Below are positions 35,846 through 43,915 of a stretch of 64,000 nucleotides of DNA, piece after piece (the first letter of the stretch is position 1; every line of letters starts with the position of its first letter). The translations under genes were made by a program, and so were the position numbers. The DNA is from Nonlabens xylanidelens (lineage in GTDB: Bacteria; Bacteroidota; Bacteroidia; Flavobacteriales; Flavobacteriaceae). The stretch lies in contig NZ_PTJE01000003.1 of NCBI RefSeq assembly GCF_002934445.1, forward strand, positions 248,001 to 312,000, given 5' to 3'. Below the pieces are notes generated by a model. It was not told the origin of the DNA and searched no databases. It was given only the letters and a program-made list of their open reading frames with translations.

Positions 35846-37005
35846 TATCTAGGGATCTCTATGTTTTCTAATATTTGTGCCACAGCTCTATCTGCTGTTA
35901 AGCCTTCCATTTCTCTCTCTGGGGTTAATATAATTCTATGACGCATTACCGCAGTAGCGATATACTTAATATCATCTGGCGTTACAAAATCACGTCCCAT
36001 GATAGCCGCATATGCTTTAGAACCATTCATAATCGCAATAGATGCACGAGGTGAAGCACCTAGATATAGATTAGGATTATTACGCGTGTCTAAAATAATC
36101 TTTGCGATGTACTTTATAAGGTTATCTTCTATGACGATCTCCTTTACTGTTTTTTGATACTTTTCAATTTCGCTTGCAGACAGTATACCATTTACAGAAG
36201 ATTCTGCATTTACATTTTTACGTGCGTGATGGTCAGTTAAAATCTGTATTTCTTCTTCTAGATTAGGATAACCTACATTAATCTTAAATAAGAAACGGTC
36301 TAATTGTGCTTCTGGCAGTCTATAAGTACCTTCTTGCTCTACAGGGTTTTGTGTTGCAAATACTAGAAACGGTGCGTTGAGATGGTATTCTTTACCATCT
36401 ATAGTCACCTGACGCTCTGCCATTGCTTCAAATAATGCCGCTTGTGTTTTTGCAGGTGCTCTGTTAATCTCATCAATTAATATGATGTTAGAAAAAATAG
36501 GACCAGGTTTAAATTCAAACTCATTGTTTTTCATAGAAAAAACTGAAGTTCCTAAAATATCTGATGGCATTAAATCTGGCGTAAATTGTATACGCGAGAA
36601 TTCTACTTGCATGGTTTTTGCAAGCAACTTTGCTGTTACCGTTTTTGCAACACCAGGCACACCTTCTATTAAAGAATGACCGTTTGCAAGAATAGACACG
36701 ATTAATAAATCGATCATTTCTTCTTGTCCCACGATTACTTTGCGCAATTCTGTTTTGATTTTATAAACTGCCGCACTTAAATGATTCAAATCCAGTCTAT
36801 TTTTAAATTGTAAAGAAGTAGCTGGATCTTCTACCTGTGGCTGTTGTGGATCTGGAATAGATGGTGGTTGTTCCGCTTTCGCGAAAGCGTTACCATCATT
36901 AACTTCTTCACCCTTATGAACATATTGCTCTTGCGCAGGCTGCTGTGGTTGCTGGCTAGGGTTATTATCTTGAGGAATCTGTGAGTGATTATTAGTATCT
37001 TCCAT
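35845..37005 (-). CDS. MoxR-family AAA+ ATPase
   Basis: A 386-residue protein whose last 320 residues are a MoxR ATPase: EGVPGVAKTVTAKLLA (Walker A), NIILIDEINRAPAKTQAALFEAMAE (Walker B) and ATQNPVEQEGTYRLPEAQLDRF (sensor 1 region). MoxR acts as a chaperone with vWA/DUF58 partners. The first 65 residues form a Pro/Gln-rich disordered tail, unusual for the family; the palindrome at 36874-36889 falls in this tail and encodes AFAKA. It overlaps the DUF58 gene by one base. Confidence 0.95.
   Translation of the reverse strand: MEDTNNHSQIPQDNNPSQQPQQPAQEQYVHKGEEVNDGNAFAKAEQPPSIPDPQQPQVEDPATSLQFKNRLDLNHLSAAVYKIKTELRKVIVGQEEMIDLLIVSILANGHSLIEGVPGVAKTVTAKLLAKTMQVEFSRIQFTPDLMPSDILGTSVFSMKNNEFEFKPGPIFSNIILIDEINRAPAKTQAALFEAMAERQVTIDGKEYHLNAPFLVFATQNPVEQEGTYRLPEAQLDRFLFKINVGYPNLEEEIQILTDHHARKNVNAESSVNGILSASEIEKYQKTVKEIVIEDNLIKYIAKIILDTRNNPNLYLGASPRASIAIMNGSKAYAAIMGRDFVTPDDIKYIATAVMRHRIILTPEREMEGLTADRAVAQILENIEIPR
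36874..36889. repeat. Iterated palindrome copy 10, in the disordered tail of MoxR
   Basis: Exact copy read as AFAKA; flanked by TTC on the left. Confidence 0.95.
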
Positions 37006-37008
37006 TTC

Positions 37009-38298
37009 TTAATCTTTAAAAAAGGCGTCTATCCTTTTATTGAGTTGTTTTAATTCATGCTCACTGTGCACTGGTTTACTGCGCAAGTGATTTATGTATT
37101 CTATAATTTCTTGAGTCTGGTCGTGTGAAACACCTGCTTTTACTGCTAGTCGTTTTATAAAAACATCATCCAGTTGTTGAGTGTTTACAAAGTATTTAGT
37201 TCTTAATTTTTCTAAGAAAAAATTGATTTTCTTGTTAATAATACCAGATACATCACCACTTTGATAATACAAATTACCTATAGTTTTAGTAAACTCTACG
37301 GTACTGTTTGCAAGTGGTTTAACGACTGGTATAGCACGTTGTTCTCTTTTTGCTTTAAATATAAAATATAATAAAATAGTCCCTAGTGTAATATACCACG
37401 CCCATTTTAAAGCGCCATTAGTGAGTATAAATCGCATAGGAGATGCTACAACTCTCCTACCAGACTTTCCATAATCATCAAAGTAAACTGGTCCATCATT
37501 AAGGTAAGAAAACATCTCAGTAACATACTGCTTTTTACCTTCTTCTAGCATGTAATAATTAGTGAATGCTATAGGATTAAGGTGGTAATAGATAGCACCA
37601 TCACCTACTTTAAGTTCTATAAAATTAGCCTGCGGTACCTGTCTAGATTTAGATTTTTCAATGGCTTTTTCGATAATAGTTTTAGTAGAATCTGCCTGAT
37701 CACCAAAGTCTTCTCCCAGGATATTTTTAAGATATCCCTTTACCGGTTCAAAAGGTAAAACCTCTCCTAGAACCGTTGTTCTCGTGGTATCATAACTTGT
37801 AAAATGACGGTAACTGCTCCCTTTTTGATAAATATAGCTGCGGTTTTCAAATACGGGATTATTTAAACGCACCCTTACCGTATCCTGCTCATAATAGCTA
37901 TAAAAACGATTAGAATCTACTTTAAGAGAGTCTCCTAATGCACCGGTAACACTTTCTGTAGAAACAAAAACTTTATTACCACGCTCTGCAAATTCCATTA
38001 AATATCTCAGCTCTGTTCTATCAAAACCCAAGTAATTATTTATAAAGATATAGTTAGCATTTTCTACGTCTTCATGCTCTTTTAAAAAAGAGACAGGATC
38101 TATTTTAATGCTTTCTACATCATCTTCAAATAAATCGTCTAGTTGATCATAAAGTATGTAAGCACCAAAGGGTATTTTATCTCCACTGGTGTAACTCTCT
38201 TCCCAACTTAAGGGTTGCGGCGTTATTAATTCTAAGAATAATAAAATAGCTACAACACCGAATATGATATAGAGGTATATTTTTGATTTCTTATCCAT
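37009..38298 (-). CDS. DUF4350-domain membrane protein of the MoxR operon
   Basis: A 429-residue protein with one N-terminal membrane anchor (IYLYIIFGVVAILLFLELI), a periplasmic DUF4350-like domain (PFGAYILYDQLDDLF; ANYIFINNYLGFDRTELRYLMEFAERGNKVFVS) and a second membrane segment near residue 295 (WAWYITLGTILLYFIFKA), ending in a cytoplasmic helical part. It overlaps the preceding gene's stop by one base (TAATG). Function in the operon is unknown. Confidence 0.87.
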   Translation of the reverse strand: MDKKSKIYLYIIFGVVAILLFLELITPQPLSWEESYTSGDKIPFGAYILYDQLDDLFEDDVESIKIDPVSFLKEHEDVENANYIFINNYLGFDRTELRYLMEFAERGNKVFVSTESVTGALGDSLKVDSNRFYSYYEQDTVRVRLNNPVFENRSYIYQKGSSYRHFTSYDTTRTTVLGEVLPFEPVKGYLKNILGEDFGDQADSTKTIIEKAIEKSKSRQVPQANFIELKVGDGAIYYHLNPIAFTNYYMLEEGKKQYVTEMFSYLNDGPVYFDDYGKSGRRVVASPMRFILTNGALKWAWYITLGTILLYFIFKAKREQRAIPVVKPLANSTVEFTKTIGNLYYQSGDVSGIINKKINFFLEKLRTKYFVNTQQLDDVFIKRLAVKAGVSHDQTQEIIEYINHLRSKPVHSEHELKQLNKRIDAFFKD

Positions 38299-39068
38299 TA
38301 GGCAGCTCTATTTTTGAGTGATTGGAACTCGGTTACTGCTTGTTTGTAGGTCTCTTCATCAATAGGAAACTCTCCATACCAAACATGATCGTATAGGTAA
38401 GATACTTTTTTAAAGTTTTCTCTAGTTTCTGGATTTTTAAGTTCGTGTTGGTAATCAGAATTGGTTTTTTGAAAATCCCAATCGATTAACTTTTTTGCAC
38501 TCAGGCTTTTTAAAAGTGATAGGTATTGATAACGTATCGCGTTTCTATAACTACCTTCTCGCTCGCTATTTTCTATTAGTGTAGCAAAATCTATTTCTTC
38601 AATATGAGTATCTGCTATTTCTACATTACTCGATTTCTTTGCTGTTTTACCAAATAATTTTGAAGCGCTCTCATTACCTACTAATCTTACTATCATAAAA
38701 ATAACCGCAGCACCTATGATAAAATAAAATAGATAGGTAAGGATTTTTATGGTTAATGGTGATAGTTGAAAACCAAAAACTCTTTGTAATCCATCCATCA
38801 TCCAACTGAAGAATCTTGCAAATAAGTTCTGACTCGTTGCCGTGGTGCGTTCATAATTAAACTCGCCACCAGAATATTCTTCTTTAAGATCTTTATCGAT
38901 CTTACGTACCGTTAATTCTCGAGTGTCGTATTTTCTATTTAATGTATCTACTATCTCTACAGGCTGTTCTTCAATATCTTGAATCACATTCTCTAGTATC
39001 TGGGCATTTCCTACATAAGAGAAAAGAATCCAAAAGCATATATGTAATAGATAGGTTTTACTCCTCAT
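38298..39068 (-). CDS. DUF4129-domain membrane protein of the MoxR operon
   Basis: A 256-residue protein with a signal peptide, a periplasmic stretch, one membrane segment near 110-130 (IKILTYLFYFIIGAAVIFMIVRLV) and a cytoplasmic DUF4129 domain with REGSYRNAIRYQYLSLLKSLSAKKLIDW and YLYDHVWYGEFPIDEETY. In other bacteria DUF4129 is fused to transglutaminase-like proteins near MoxR. It overlaps both neighbours (11 bp and 1 bp). Confidence 0.87.
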   Translation of the reverse strand: MRSKTYLLHICFWILFSYVGNAQILENVIQDIEEQPVEIVDTLNRKYDTRELTVRKIDKDLKEEYSGGEFNYERTTATSQNLFARFFSWMMDGLQRVFGFQLSPLTIKILTYLFYFIIGAAVIFMIVRLVGNESASKLFGKTAKKSSNVEIADTHIEEIDFATLIENSEREGSYRNAIRYQYLSLLKSLSAKKLIDWDFQKTNSDYQHELKNPETRENFKKVSYLYDHVWYGEFPIDEETYKQAVTEFQSLKNRAA

Positions 39069-39987
39069 CTCTAACTCCTAATTTTGCAATACGATTCTTT
39101 AAAAACACATTATACTTCGTCTCATGGAGGTTAAAATATAAATACCCCATGACTAACATGATAAGAAAAAAGGTTAACGAACCAAGGATACTATTTATAG
39201 CATAAAAGAAAAACTCTACCGCTTTGATAAAAATATTGCTTTCTAGTTCCACATTATCCTCGGCACTGTTATAACCATAAAAGGTAACTATTAAAACAGG
39301 TAACAATTGAAAAAGTGTAGATGCTAAATAAATAAGAATAGAAGTCACAAAAGAAACACCTACCGCTTTCCAGAATTTAGAAAAAAGCATTTCCCAACCT
39401 TTACCTAGTGCAGCAACGGCATCCATGTGCTCATCATAAGCAAATGCAAACATGCTCAATCCTACCCAAGTAGCATATGCAATAAGAATAAGTGGTATTG
39501 CTATTATTCCGACAACCGTAATAGCACAAATAACAATAACAATCCATATTGGGATAAAAGCAATTCCACCTATTAAAACAATTAAGAACATACCTCCTAA
39601 TTTCTTTTTGGCATAATGAAATACCTCTTTGTAATTAGGATTTCCTTCTCTATCTCTTTCATAGAGTCTTAAATATACACCAGCTAGAGATGCGTTTAAT
39701 AAGATAACTATAATATTAATTACAATACCTATACCGCTGGCTATATAACTGGTTTCTAAAGAGCCATCCATAGCCTGGTCCATATAAGTACCATTTGCTA
39801 ATGCAACAACACTGGACAGTCCAGAGTTTGCGATATAATTAGTTATAAAAAGAATGATTATAAAAATAAAATTATAGGTAAGAAACACCTTAAATAAATT
39901 TTTATGATCGCCTTTTAAAAAATCAAAATAGGCAGTTATAACACCACCAAAGTCCCTACGTAATCTAGGCTCTATATAATTGTTCAT
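39058..39987 (-). CDS. Multi-pass membrane protein of the MoxR operon
   Basis: A 309-residue protein with about six hydrophobic segments (FIFIIILFITNYI; IGIVINIIVILLNASLAGVYL; GGMFLIVLIGGIAFIPIWIVIVICAITVVGIIAIPLILIAYATWVGLSMFAFAY and others). It has no enzymatic motif. It resembles the glycerophosphoryl-diester-like or DUF-type membrane proteins that sit between SpoIIM and DUF4129 genes in Bacteroidota. Overlap with both neighbours (23 bp and 11 bp) indicates tight coupling. Confidence 0.8.
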   Translation of the reverse strand: MNNYIEPRLRRDFGGVITAYFDFLKGDHKNLFKVFLTYNFIFIIILFITNYIANSGLSSVVALANGTYMDQAMDGSLETSYIASGIGIVINIIVILLNASLAGVYLRLYERDREGNPNYKEVFHYAKKKLGGMFLIVLIGGIAFIPIWIVIVICAITVVGIIAIPLILIAYATWVGLSMFAFAYDEHMDAVAALGKGWEMLFSKFWKAVGVSFVTSILIYLASTLFQLLPVLIVTFYGYNSAEDNVELESNIFIKAVEFFFYAINSILGSLTFFLIMLVMGYLYFNLHETKYNVFLKNRIAKLGVRDEE

Positions 39988-40936
39988 GTCTCTTCTTTAC
40001 TATTCTAGGATAAATTCCATAATACCATATAATTAATGCAGCACTTCCTAGTACTATAATCCAGTTTAATAGCGCTGGCATAAATGCATACCTGGTAATA
40101 AATCCTTCTATAAAACCTGCAAGTATAAATAAAGGTATGGTACTCACCATAACTTTTAAACCTGCTTTGGCACTTTTTATAAAAGAATATTTACGTTGAT
40201 ACGTTCCAGGAAATAAAATACCGTTACCTAATATAATTCCTGCAGCACCACATACTACTATTATAGAAAGCTCTACCGTACCGTGTAACATGATAACACG
40301 CCATGCTTCTATGGTGACACCTTCTCTATAAAACATGGTAAAAAATGCTCCTACCATAATACCATTATTAAAAATAATATATAACGAGCCTATAGAGGTA
40401 AGTAGACCGAAAGCAAAACACATCATACCTACTCTTATATTATTGATCGTAATACCTAGAAACATACCTCCTTGCCCACTATCTTGATATATAGCAGTAG
40501 GATTACCATTTGCTATATTTTCAAGTGTCATGTTTACATAGTAATCACCTAGTATTAACCTAACAAAGCTGTCGTCATACAAAGTGCTTATGGTACCTAT
40601 AAATATCGCTACAAAAAATGCAAGGATGGCATAAAGAAATTCTTTTTGATATCCCGAGAAAAATAATGGAAAGTCGGTTTTAAAGAATTCTACTATACTG
40701 TTTTTGCTTTCTTTCTTATTGACATAAATTTTTTGATGTGCCTGACTAGCAAGAGAGTTTAAATACTTTAATGTATTAGAATTCTCATAGTAAGTCTGTG
40801 CATAAGACAGGTCATTAGTAAGATGAATATATAAATCAGATAGGTGATCTGGATTAATTTTCACATTAGCGTCCAGTGCTCTTTCAAAAGCTATCCATTT
40901 TTCCTTATTTTGCTTCACAAAAGCAGCTTCACGCAT
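39965..40936 (-). CDS. SpoIIM-like membrane protein (stage II sporulation protein M family)
   Basis: A 323-residue protein with an N-terminal helical domain (WIAFERALDANVKINPDHLSDLYIHLTNDLSYAQTYY) and five membrane segments including GGMFLGITINNIRVGMMCFAFGLL and FYREGVTIEAWRVIMLHGTVELSIIVVCGAAGIILG, the SpoIIM signatures. The organism does not sporulate; the family is common in MoxR clusters. It is the first gene of the six-gene minus-strand operon and lies 39 bp from the divergent RDD gene. Confidence 0.9.
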   Translation of the reverse strand: MREAAFVKQNKEKWIAFERALDANVKINPDHLSDLYIHLTNDLSYAQTYYENSNTLKYLNSLASQAHQKIYVNKKESKNSIVEFFKTDFPLFFSGYQKEFLYAILAFFVAIFIGTISTLYDDSFVRLILGDYYVNMTLENIANGNPTAIYQDSGQGGMFLGITINNIRVGMMCFAFGLLTSIGSLYIIFNNGIMVGAFFTMFYREGVTIEAWRVIMLHGTVELSIIVVCGAAGIILGNGILFPGTYQRKYSFIKSAKAGLKVMVSTIPLFILAGFIEGFITRYAFMPALLNWIIVLGSAALIIWYYGIYPRIVKKRHEQLYRA

Positions 40937-40975
40937 GGGCTATTTTTTTTTATAAAGATATAAACTTACAACTGT

Positions 40976-41698
40976 ATGTCAAATACTGCAATTAACACAG
41001 CACAAAATGTAAACATAGAATATGAATTTGCCGGTGTTGGTAAACGCATGTTAGCCTTCTTATTAGACTTAGTTATATTTGCTATTTATCTGATTACCAT
41101 GTCTCTTACTATATACAGAGCGGTAGGATTATTTGACGATAATAATACATTAGGAATTCAAGAACTTTCTATGCTTCCTATTTTTTGCTACTCTCTATTA
41201 ATGCATCTTATCTTTAATGGACGTACGGTAGGTAAATTTATTATGGGTATTAAAGTGGTAAGAGAAGACGGATCACCTGCTCGTTTATCAGATTATTTAG
41301 TGCGATGGATATTCAGATTAGTAGATATTGTAATCTTTTTTGGTACCGTAGGTGTAGTTTCTATTCTATTTTCAGAAAAAAAACAACGCTTAGGTGATCT
41401 AGCTGCAAAAACCATAGTCATTAACACTAAGAAAAGCACAAAAATATCGCATACCATTCTAGAAGATCTAGACCCTAATTATCAGACTCAATTTCAAAAT
41501 GCTTATCTATTAACAGATGCAGATGTTAATGAGATAAAAGATATTTACCGCCTTGCTGGAGAAAGTCGTGATTATATGACTCTAAGAGAATTGCGTATAA
41601 AAGTAGAATCTCTTTTAAATATCAATTCAGATTTGAGAGATGGAGTCTTCATACGCACTGTGCTCAAAGACTACACTTACCTAACTCAAGGACGATGA
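40976..41698 (+). CDS. RDD-family membrane protein
   Basis: A 240-residue protein with an RDD domain of three membrane segments: YEFAGVGKRMLAFLLDLVIFAIYL (start with the Arg-Asp pattern), TVGKFIMGIKVVREDGSPARLSDYLVRWIFRLVDI and QRLGDLAAKTIVI. The C-terminal 80 residues are soluble. RDD proteins are usual partners of SpoIIM in MoxR clusters. It is divergent from that operon and overlaps the next gene by 4 bp. Confidence 0.92.
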   Translation: MSNTAINTAQNVNIEYEFAGVGKRMLAFLLDLVIFAIYLITMSLTIYRAVGLFDDNNTLGIQELSMLPIFCYSLLMHLIFNGRTVGKFIMGIKVVREDGSPARLSDYLVRWIFRLVDIVIFFGTVGVVSILFSEKKQRLGDLAAKTIVINTKKSTKISHTILEDLDPNYQTQFQNAYLLTDADVNEIKDIYRLAGESRDYMTLRELRIKVESLLNINSDLRDGVFIRTVLKDYTYLTQGR

Positions 41699-42321
41699 AT
41701 TTTATAGAAATTATTGATTTTCTAGGGATTATTGCCTTTGCCATTTCTGGTGCACTCGCAGCTTTTTCTAAAAAACTAGATCCATTTGGGATAGTCATCA
41801 TAGCCTTTGTCACAGCCGCTGGTGGTGGTACTTTAAGAGATGTTCTTATAGGAGTGCAACCCATCTCGTGGATGCGTAACATGAACTTGATCTACACCAT
41901 ACTAGCTTGTGTGGTCATCACTTTTATCTTCAGGGCCCAACTAGCAAAACTGCGTAAAACTCTCTTTTTATTTGACGCTATCGGTATAGGTCTATATACA
42001 GTAGTAGGTCTAGAAATGGGACTGGCCGCTGGTTTACATCCATTAATCTGTATTATTATAGGGTGTATCACTGCTTGTTTTGGTGGTGTGCTCAGAGATA
42101 TTTTGATTAATGAAATTCCCGTTATTTTCAGGAAGAATATCTATGCTACGGCTTGTATTATAGGTGGTATGGTATACTTTATACTTTTAAAGTTCAACTT
42201 ACCTAACAATATTGTTTTTACAGCATCTGCAGTGACGGTAATATTAACACGTGTGCTTGCCGTGGTCTTTAAAATAAAACTACCATCGCCTTACTCTAAA
42301 AATGAAATTATAAATAAGTGA
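41695..42321 (+). CDS. TRIC/UPF0126-family cation channel-like protein
   Basis: A 208-residue membrane protein with seven hydrophobic segments and an internal duplication: VTAAGGGTLRDVLIG in the first half and TACFGGVLRDILINE in the second. Bacterial members of this family form trimeric cation channels. Its physiological role is unclear. Its start overlaps the RDD stop by 4 bp, so the two are cotranscribed. It is convergent with a rhomboid gene, with a palindrome copy in the gap. Confidence 0.92.
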   Translation: MNFIEIIDFLGIIAFAISGALAAFSKKLDPFGIVIIAFVTAAGGGTLRDVLIGVQPISWMRNMNLIYTILACVVITFIFRAQLAKLRKTLFLFDAIGIGLYTVVGLEMGLAAGLHPLICIIIGCITACFGGVLRDILINEIPVIFRKNIYATACIIGGMVYFILLKFNLPNNIVFTASAVTVILTRVLAVVFKIKLPSPYSKNEIINK

Positions 42322-42329
42322 TTTCATTA

Positions 42330-42351
42330 TTCCGCTTTCGCGAAAGCGGAA
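42330..42351. repeat. Iterated palindrome copy 11, intergenic
   Basis: Perfect 22-bp palindrome (core CGCTTTCGCGAAAGCG at 42333-42348) between the stops of two convergent genes. No other terminator is seen there. Confidence 0.95.
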
Positions 42352-42378
42352 CCAATTATCCAACTATAAAGAAATAAA

Positions 42379-43254
42379 CTAGTCTTTTCCTGCTTTAAAC
42401 AAGTAATCTTTTTCTGCTTTTGATAAAGATTCATAACCACTCGCCGAAATTTTATCAAGAATAGCATCTACCTTTTTCTGATCTGTAGATTTTACTTTAC
42501 TAGCTGTTTTTGAAGATGCTGTTTTCCCTTTATAAACTGTTTTCATTTTTGCTTTACGCTCTGACTTAGGTTTCTTAACGGTAGGTTTAAAAAGGTTTAA
42601 AAAGAAGTCTCCTATTCTAGCAAAAAACTCTAGAATATCATCTCCTTCTTTCATGCGTACAGCAGCAAAATAACCTACTGCAGCACCAGCAAGATGAGCA
42701 AGACTACCGCCTGTATTTTCTTGTACCGCAACCATTACTATGTTTATCGTTAAAAAAAAGTAAGCAAAATATTTAAGCTTAATATTTACAAATACGAGTC
42801 GGTATTCAGACTCTGGAAAATAAGTGCATGCAAAAAAAATCAATGCAAAGACTCCAGCACTAGCACCTAAAATACTAGTCCCTCTAAAAAAATCAGGAAG
42901 CAATCCTGTTGCTAAAACAAATGAAATTGCGCCTGCCAAGACACCTAAAAAGAATAAAGTAAGAAATTGCCTTCCTTTAAAAATATTCAAAATAAATCCG
43001 CCAGAAATATAAATACCTAATCCATTACCTATGAAGTGCCATATATCTAGATGAAGAAAACCGTATGTAAACCAGCACCATGGTTCTAACAGTGCTGGCA
43101 AAAATCCGTTAGATAAAGTTAAAAAACCAAAAGCTGGACTATAAATACGTATTAAAAGCCAACTTAAAAAAGAAGTGAAAAACAATACTGTTATAAGTTG
43201 ACCACTAGTATCAATCGTCGCAAATTTTGCTCTAAATTTATCCCAAACATTCAT
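42379..43254 (-). CDS. Rhomboid-family intramembrane serine protease
   Basis: A 291-residue rhomboid: HFIGNGLGIYISGG (first loop), SILGASAGVFALIFF with the catalytic Ser in GASAG, and SLAHLAGAAVGYFAA with the catalytic His. A basic C-terminal tail of about 85 residues (KKPKSERKAKMKTVYKGKTASSK) is cytoplasmic and disordered. The substrate is unknown. It lies 2 bp downstream of a second rhomboid gene, a tandem pair I recall in Flavobacteria next to mutL. Confidence 0.92.
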   Translation of the reverse strand: MNVWDKFRAKFATIDTSGQLITVLFFTSFLSWLLIRIYSPAFGFLTLSNGFLPALLEPWCWFTYGFLHLDIWHFIGNGLGIYISGGFILNIFKGRQFLTLFFLGVLAGAISFVLATGLLPDFFRGTSILGASAGVFALIFFACTYFPESEYRLVFVNIKLKYFAYFFLTINIVMVAVQENTGGSLAHLAGAAVGYFAAVRMKEGDDILEFFARIGDFFLNLFKPTVKKPKSERKAKMKTVYKGKTASSKTASKVKSTDQKKVDAILDKISASGYESLSKAEKDYLFKAGKD

Positions 43255-43256
43255 AT

Positions 43257-43913
43257 TTAATAGATTCTATATTTATCCATATCGTTTTTCTTCCAGTACC
43301 ATATCATGATAAAACCAAATATAGCACCACCTATATGAGCTAGATGCGCCACATTTGCAGATGATGCAATGTAGCCTAATGTAGCAAGTAATTCTTTGAT
43401 CATATAGAACCCTATCAAATATTTAACTTTTATAGGTATAGGAATTGGGAATAAGATCAACTTTTCATTTGGGTACAACCATAAAAAAGCGGCTAGAATA
43501 CCATAGATCGCACCACTAGCACCTACAGAAGGCACATTGTAATCTGTCGCCATGAAATGAGCATAATCAAAGGTGAAGTTATAATAATTAACCGCAGCTA
43601 CTGTAAGGAAAGCACCGATACCACAAGCTAAATAAAAGAAAAGAAAACGGTTAGAATCCATCCATCTTTCAATTGCAGGACCTAAAAAAACCAATGCCAG
43701 CATATTGTACAATATATGCGTATAGTCATACTGACTGTGCATAAACATATGAGTAAGCGGTTGCCAAATTCTAAAATTAGGGTTTTGAAATGGCCACAAT
43801 GCAAAGGTGCTGAACAACGGCCCTGCATTAGGAATAAACATAAACCCAAGGTAAATCACCACATTTAAAATGAGGAGATTCTTAACCATAGGTGATAAAT
43901 TGAAATTAAACAT
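43257..43913 (-). CDS. Rhomboid-family intramembrane serine protease
   Basis: A 218-residue rhomboid of six membrane segments: THILYNMLALVFLGPAIE (first loop), VGASGAIYGILAAFLWL with catalytic Ser 133 and VAHLAHIGGAIFGF with catalytic His 193. It is a minimal form without extra domains. It is 2 bp from both neighbours in the mutL-rhomboid-rhomboid unit, so expressed together with mismatch repair without an obvious functional link. Confidence 0.93.
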   Translation of the reverse strand: MFNFNLSPMVKNLLILNVVIYLGFMFIPNAGPLFSTFALWPFQNPNFRIWQPLTHMFMHSQYDYTHILYNMLALVFLGPAIERWMDSNRFLFFYLACGIGAFLTVAAVNYYNFTFDYAHFMATDYNVPSVGASGAIYGILAAFLWLYPNEKLILFPIPIPIKVKYLIGFYMIKELLATLGYIASSANVAHLAHIGGAIFGFIMIWYWKKNDMDKYRIY

Positions 43914-43915
43914 CT

